DNA from: Candidatus Gastranaerophilales bacterium
GTDB lineage: Bacteria > Cyanobacteriota > Vampirovibrionia > Gastranaerophilales > Gastranaerophilaceae
NCBI GenBank assembly: GCA_910587245.1
Contig: CAJULX010000046.1
Location: 1-9,450 of the forward strand
DNA length: 9,450 nucleotides
Direction: 5' to 3'
Part shown: positions 5,659 through 9,450 of the stretch, in pieces
Layout of the letters: the number at the start of each line of letters is the position of its first letter
How positions within the stretch are numbered: position 1 is the stretch's first letter
Notes under the pieces: generated by a model
The model's database searches: none
What the model was told of the DNA's origin: nothing
Seen by the model: the letters and a program-made list of their open reading frames with translations, nothing else
Position numbers and translations under genes: made by a program

Positions 5659-6450
5659 ATGAAAATACCTGCTATATCAGCCATGCGGTTGACCGCGTTT
5701 AAAAACAGCGCCCCGATGCCGCTTCAATGTGCGCAGGAAAATACGGCATGCCAAAATGAAAACGCCGAAATAAACTGCAAACAAAAAACTGATAATAAAA
5801 AAACAGCAGGTTTTATCGCCGCAGGTATTGCTATTGCAGCAGGTATTATTTATGCAGCCAAAAAGAGCAGGCTTCCGATAGAAGTAAAAGATGCCATGCG
5901 AAGAGCGGACGAATTTGTTCAAAATATCAACACAAAAGTAAAAGATACAATCAAGCTCTATAATAACGGCGGAAAAGATGCAAACGGCAATATTGTTGCA
6001 AGAATTAAAGAAAATTTGAGCAGCCCCTCGTCAAAAATAATGGAGGAAATTCCGGAAGATACTTCTATCTGCCTGAAAAGAAGCTATTTTAAAAACGGTA
6101 TACTTGAAACAATAGAAGAATTTCTTGAAGACAACACAAAGAATATTACCGTTATGAAAGAAGGAAAATTGTCCGTATATCAGGAAGGAATGCAAAAATA
6201 CGGAAGCGGAGACCTTAGAGTTGCTAAAGAAGCCTATTTTAAAAACGATAAACCTGAAATATACACTGAAGGTGTTGAATTTTCATCAGGCAACAACGGC
6301 GGAAGATGGAAACAGGCAATGCAGCTTCGCCTTTCTGAAAAAGGAAAACCGACGGAATATCTTGAAGGCATTGAATACACAAAAGAAAAAGGTCACAAGA
6401 TATTAAAAAGATTTTTAAACGGTAAGTTAAAAACAAATGTTGTTATATAA
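5659..6450 (+). CDS. Membrane-anchored protein with YwqK/MORN-like C-terminal repeats, unknown function
   Basis: I cannot name this 263-residue protein. A polar N-terminal segment (1-48) with four cysteines (C24, C31, C40 and later C138 only in the repeat region) precedes one hydrophobic Gly/Ala/Ile-rich helix (about 50-67). A basic KKSR stop follows. A helical, charged stretch covers about 73-120. The C-terminal part repeats a short unit: GKLSVYQEGM (169-178), DKPEIYTEGV (197-206) and GKPTEYLEGI (229-238). Weaker copies begin at Gly147 (GILETIEEFL) and Gly255 (GKLKTNVVI). The consensus is roughly G-K-x-x-x-Y-x-E-G-hydrophobic, at 22-32 residue spacing. It resembles the beta-hairpin repeats of YwqK or MORN proteins. 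The positive residues after the helix suggest that the repeats face the cytoplasm. The gene has its own divergent promoter region and a strong terminator, so it is probably a single transcript. Confidence 0.7.
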   Translation: MKIPAISAMRLTAFKNSAPMPLQCAQENTACQNENAEINCKQKTDNKKTAGFIAAGIAIAAGIIYAAKKSRLPIEVKDAMRRADEFVQNINTKVKDTIKLYNNGGKDANGNIVARIKENLSSPSSKIMEEIPEDTSICLKRSYFKNGILETIEEFLEDNTKNITVMKEGKLSVYQEGMQKYGSGDLRVAKEAYFKNDKPEIYTEGVEFSSGNNGGRWKQAMQLRLSEKGKPTEYLEGIEYTKEKGHKILKRFLNGKLKTNVVI

Positions 6451-6451
6451 T

Positions 6452-6486
6452 AAAAATGCCTTGAATATTATTTTCAAGGCATTTTT
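6452..6486. terminator. Bidirectional terminator, 14-bp stem
   Basis: A perfect 14-bp stem (6452-6465 with 6473-6486) has a 7-base TATTATT loop and A/T-rich flanks that give a U run on either strand. It begins one base after the plus-strand stop and ends 4 bases before the minus-strand stop at 6491, so it serves both convergent genes. Confidence 0.93.
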
Positions 6487-6490
6487 ATTT

Positions 6491-6769
6491 TTATTGAAGA
6501 TCCATATCAATTACACAGCATTTGAAAGTAAAAGCTTTAATTTGATGAGACGGGATATTCAGCCATCTGAAAGAATGTTTGTGGCTTGCACCGTCAGAAT
6601 GATGACATTCAACGGTTGCATCCTGCAAGGTTACAACCTCATCCATGCATTTATTGTCTTTGCAGTCTAAAAGCGTGCCTGATATTTTTTTATGACCCAC
6701 CCATAATACTAAAACATCTGATTCCACATTTTTTGCAATTTTATAAATTGCATCATAAGTTTTACACAT
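6491..6769 (-). CDS. Small Cys/His-rich protein with an Sm-like pattern, unknown function
   Basis: I do not recognise this 92-residue cytosolic protein. I place the start at the ATG at 6767-6769. A strong AAAGGAGAA precedes it at 7 bp, whereas a longer version of the frame to 6832 has no such site. A helix (about 4-15) comes first. The alternating segment VLVLWVGHKKISGTLLDC (19-36) and VVTLQDA (45-51) follow. After a His-rich loop (C55, H56, H57, H63, H65) comes LNIPSHQIKAFTF (70-82). This order (helix, strand-G-x-x-I-x-G-x-L, VxL-x-D/N-A, then I-P-x-x-x-I-x-x-F) recalls the Sm1/Sm2 layout of Hfq/LSm-type small barrels. Six cysteines and six histidines in 92 residues might bind metal. The fold is inference. 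The gene is 111 bp downstream of uvrA and could be read through from it. Confidence 0.75.
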   Translation of the reverse strand: MCKTYDAIYKIAKNVESDVLVLWVGHKKISGTLLDCKDNKCMDEVVTLQDATVECHHSDGASHKHSFRWLNIPSHQIKAFTFKCCVIDMDLQ

Positions 6770-6774
6770 AAAAA

Positions 6775-6783
6775 TTCTCCTTT
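6775..6783 (-). promoter_or_regulatory. Strong ribosome binding site fixing the start at 6769
   Basis: The minus strand reads AAAGGAGAA, then about 5-7 bases, then ATG at 6769. It is the best Shine-Dalgarno match in the window. It decides in favour of the 92-residue product over the 113-residue frame beginning at 6832. Confidence 0.8.
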
Positions 6784-6803
6784 CACTATTTAAAAGAAGA
6801 ATA

Positions 6804-6830
6804 CCCCGCCCCAAAACAAAATCCATCCCC
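6804..6830 (-). other. G-rich tract upstream of the small protein gene
   Basis: On the minus strand the intergenic stretch has G runs of 4, 2, 4 and 4, with loops of 2, 10 and 1 bases. This is conspicuous in otherwise AT-rich DNA. It might form a weak two-tier G-quadruplex in the 5' leader of the small protein gene or the 3' end of the uvrA message. The rest of 6770-6880 holds the ribosome binding site, and I find no convincing promoter or hairpin terminator in it. Confidence 0.25.
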
Positions 6831-6880
6831 AAAGAGGTTTTTAAAAGAGTATATTTTGTTATCGGCAGGAAATGATTGCC

Positions 6881-9450
6881 TTACCCCTTTTCAATATAAG
6901 GTTTAAGGAATTTTGCCGTAAAGGAATCTTTATTCTTTATAACCTGCTTAGGCGTGCCTTTTGCTACAACCTCTCCGCCGCCGCTTCCGCCTTCGGGACC
7001 CAAATCAATAATATAATCGGCACATTTTATAATATCGAGATTATGTTCGATAATAAGCACCGTATTGCCGCTGTCTGCAAGCTTGTGCAGAATTTTTACA
7101 AGTTTATCCACATCAAACCAGTGCAGCCCGGTTGAAGGCTCATCCATCAGATAAAGTGTTTTTCCCGTTGCACGTTTATTTAATTCAAGCGCAAGTTTTA
7201 CCCTCTGAGCTTCACCGCCTGAAAGTGTTGTAGCGCTCTGCCCGAGTTTTATATATTCTAAACCGACATCATAAAGGGTTTGAAGCCTTGTTGCAATCCT
7301 CGGCACGTTTTTAAAGAATTCAAGCGCTTCTTCTACCGTCATATCCAATACATCCGATATGCTTTTACCCTTGTATTTGACTTCCAGCGTTTCCTGATTG
7401 TATCTTTTTCCTTTGCAGACATCGCATTTTACATAAACATCGGATAAAAAGTTCATTTCAATCTTTAAAACGCCGTCCCCTTTGCATTTTTCGCACCTGC
7501 CGCCTTTAACGTTAAAAGAAAATCTTCCCTGTTTATATCCGCGCACCTTAGCTTCGTTTGTCTGTGCAAACAAATCTCTTATATGTGTAAATACATCCGT
7601 ATATGTTGCCGGGTTTGACCTTGGAGTCCTGCCTATCGGAGATTGGTCGACAAGAACAACCTTATCAATGTGCTCAAACCCCTTAATATCATCCACACCA
7701 TTTGGTTTTGGGCGATTTCCGCGCAATTTGTGCAATGCAAATTCATAAATAATATCATTTACAAGGGTTGATTTACCGCTTCCTGAAATCCCCGTCACGG
7801 CAACAATTTTCCCTAAAGGGATATTCACATCAACATTTTTCAGGTTATTTAAATACGCATTTTTAACCTCTAAAAATTCTCCGTTCCCGATACGAGTTTT
7901 TTTAGGTACGGGAATATTCAATTCCCCGCTTAAATATTTTCCCGTTATTGAATCTTTAGCTTTTTCAATATCCTTAACCGCACCGCATGCAATCAGCTGT
8001 CCGCCGTGCACCCCTGCCTTAGGCCCGATATCCACAATATAATCGGCAGAACGTATTGTATCCTCATCATGTTCCACCACAATCAAAGTATTCCCGAGGT
8101 TTCTAAGTTTCAAAAGCGTTTTTATAAGCATATCGTTATCACGCTGATGAAGCCCGATTGAAGGCTCATCCAGCACATAAAGCACGCCTGAAAGCCCTGA
8201 GCCTATCTGTGTTGCAAGTCTTATTCTCTGTGCTTCGCCGCCTGAAAGGGTTCCGGCGCTTCTTGCGAGCGTTAAATAATTCAGCCCCACATCAAGCAAA
8301 AATTTTAAACGCGCCCTGATTTCATCCAAAATCTGTTTTGCAATCTCCATTTTGTAATTATCGAGGTTTAAATACAATTCCTCAATAAATTCATAAGCTT
8401 TATCAATGCTCATACAGCAAAAATCATAGATATTTTTATCCATAATCTTAACCGATAAAACAAACGGGTTAAGCCTTGCCCCCTTACAGGCATTACAGGG
8501 AATTTCCGTCATATATTTTTGAATTTCCGCGCGGATGATATCACTGTCCGATTGCTCATACTTTTTCATCATATAAGGAATAACACCGATATACGGCTGG
8601 TAATGCGTTCTCATATGTTTTGTACCAAAATCGCAGTAACGCATTTTAATTGTTTCCGTATCATTTCCGTAAAGAATAATCCCTTTTTGTGCGGGCGTTA
8701 AAGATTTAAACGGTTTATCGGGGTCAATCCCGTAATGTTCACAAACCGAAAGCAAAACATCGGTATAATACTGGTTTGAAGTCTTTGCCCAGGGGTATAT
8801 TGCACCGCCTTTTAACGATTTTGATGTATCGGGTACAACAAGCGCATCAGATACTTCATAATGCGCACCAAGTCCGTTACACACTTTACATGCCCCGTAA
8901 GGTGCGTTAAAACTGAAAATTCTCGGTGTAATTTCTTCAAAACTCAAATCGCAATTCGGACAGTTTAATTTTTCGCTGAAAAGTTTTTCATATGGTTCTA
9001 CTCCGTCAGCTTTAAGTACATCCAGCGCTACAAGCCCGTTTGCGCGGGATAATGCAGTCTGCACACTGTCAAAAAGCCTGCTTTTTATCCCTTCTTTTAT
9101 AATAATTCTGTCTATAACAACGTCAATATCATGTTTTACGGTCTTTGCAAGCTTGATTTCATCCTCATCAAGATTATAAATTTCCCCGTCTATTTTAAGG
9201 CGGATAAACCCTTCCTGCTTAAGCTCGGATATCACATTTTGAAATTCGCCCTTTTTACCGCGCACAATAGGAGCTATAATCTGAATTTTTGCCCCGTTTG
9301 GAAGCTCCAGAATCTTTGATACAATTTCATCCACGGTCTGCGGTGCAATAGGTGTACCGCATTTAGGGCAATAAGGCGTGCCGACGCGCGCAAACAAAAG
9401 CCTTAAATAATCATAAATTTCGGTGATTGTACCGACTGTCGAGCGCGGGT
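6881..9450 (-). CDS. uvrA: UvrA, excinuclease ABC subunit A (5' end outside window)
   Basis: UvrA is the damage-scanning ATPase of nucleotide excision repair. It dimerises, loads UvrB onto lesions and then leaves. About 855 of the usual 940 residues are present. The frame runs to the window edge with PRSTVGTITEIYDYLRLLFA, which is family sequence upstream of any start, so the first roughly 85-90 residues, including Walker A of domain I, lie beyond 9450. Visible parts are the first zinc module (C-x2-C-x20-C-x2-C, about 8876-8962) and ABC signature I, LSGGEAQR (about 8217-8250), followed by its Walker B VLDEPS. Next come Walker A II, GISGSGKST (about 7770-7796), and the second zinc module (C-x2-C-x19-C-x2-C, about 7411-7498). 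Signature II (about 7205-7230) and Walker B LMDEPS (about 7120-7158) close the set. All key motifs look intact. No clear terminator follows the stop. Confidence 0.97.
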   Translation of the reverse strand, partial: PRSTVGTITEIYDYLRLLFARVGTPYCPKCGTPIAPQTVDEIVSKILELPNGAKIQIIAPIVRGKKGEFQNVISELKQEGFIRLKIDGEIYNLDEDEIKLAKTVKHDIDVVIDRIIIKEGIKSRLFDSVQTALSRANGLVALDVLKADGVEPYEKLFSEKLNCPNCDLSFEEITPRIFSFNAPYGACKVCNGLGAHYEVSDALVVPDTSKSLKGGAIYPWAKTSNQYYTDVLLSVCEHYGIDPDKPFKSLTPAQKGIILYGNDTETIKMRYCDFGTKHMRTHYQPYIGVIPYMMKKYEQSDSDIIRAEIQKYMTEIPCNACKGARLNPFVLSVKIMDKNIYDFCCMSIDKAYEFIEELYLNLDNYKMEIAKQILDEIRARLKFLLDVGLNYLTLARSAGTLSGGEAQRIRLATQIGSGLSGVLYVLDEPSIGLHQRDNDMLIKTLLKLRNLGNTLIVVEHDEDTIRSADYIVDIGPKAGVHGGQLIACGAVKDIEKAKDSITGKYLSGELNIPVPKKTRIGNGEFLEVKNAYLNNLKNVDVNIPLGKIVAVTGISGSGKSTLVNDIIYEFALHKLRGNRPKPNGVDDIKGFEHIDKVVLVDQSPIGRTPRSNPATYTDVFTHIRDLFAQTNEAKVRGYKQGRFSFNVKGGRCEKCKGDGVLKIEMNFLSDVYVKCDVCKGKRYNQETLEVKYKGKSISDVLDMTVEEALEFFKNVPRIATRLQTLYDVGLEYIKLGQSATTLSGGEAQRVKLALELNKRATGKTLYLMDEPSTGLHWFDVDKLVKILHKLADSGNTVLIIEHNLDIIKCADYIIDLGPEGGSGGGEVVAKGTPKQVIKNKDSFTAKFLKPYIEKG

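Noticed and set aside
6770..6832. N-terminal extension of the small Cys/His-rich protein
   Set aside because: The strong ribosome binding site at 6775-6783 sits inside this stretch and points to ATG 6769. The extension covers the G-rich tract and looks like noncoding leader.
6841..6880. Terminator after uvrA
   Set aside because: Only a 4-bp GGCA/TGCC stem without a U run is visible, too weak to call.
7482..7748. 88-residue plus-strand open frame
   Set aside because: It is antisense to conserved UvrA motifs including the second zinc module, with no independent support.
1..9450. CRISPR array, tRNA, rRNA, insertion sequence or defence cluster
   Set aside because: No regularly spaced repeats, tRNA-like folds, transposase motifs or known defence domains were seen on either strand.

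Overview
The window is 9.45 kb of AT-rich bacterial chromosome with ordinary gene density. It holds nine genes on both strands, and no mobile element, CRISPR array, tRNA or rRNA that I can see. SecG carries a run (HSPKGDG...SQLFSSQKSAEKGLN) very like the cyanobacterial form. Together with a lone prepilin-like protein (FTLVEALVVIAIIG), a YqeG-type phosphatase and a small membrane protein beginning MKIPAIS, this suggests a non-photosynthetic relative of cyanobacteria (Vampirovibrionia/Melainabacteria, perhaps the gut order Gastranaerophilales). That placement is inference from pattern memory, not from a search.

Layout. Bases 88-1849 (+): a formyltransferase of the Fmt/ArnA family followed 10 bp later by an endonuclease IV-like TIM-barrel protein, probably one operon. 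Bases 1940-2623 (+): a secreted prepilin-like protein with its own candidate promoter and a strand-specific terminator. Bases 2736-2960 (+): secG. A bidirectional terminator at 2988-3021 separates secG from a convergent three-gene operon that reads 5482 to 3038 on the minus strand: a U32-family Fe-S protein (TrhP/YegQ-like, tRNA wobble uridine hydroxylation), a YqeG-type HAD phosphatase overlapping it by 10 bp, and an exported protein that looks like a zincin with its active site lost. A 176-bp divergent region (5483-5658) with two small dyads separates this operon from a plus-strand membrane-anchored protein with YwqK/MORN-like repeats (5659-6450). A second bidirectional terminator (6452-6486) faces a small Cys/His-rich protein with an Sm-like pattern (6491-6769, -). 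Last is uvrA (6881-9450, -), whose 5' end lies outside the window.

Functionally, most of the window is housekeeping: protein export (secG), nucleotide excision repair (uvrA), tRNA modification (U32 protein), and possibly initiator-tRNA formylation. The least explained parts are the degenerate zincin-like exported protein, the repeat-bearing membrane protein with its divergent control region, and the 92-residue Cys/His-rich protein. I found no clear evidence of a complete new multi-gene system. No gene-free stretch exceeds 300 bases; the longest are 5483-5658 and 6770-6880, and both are described.
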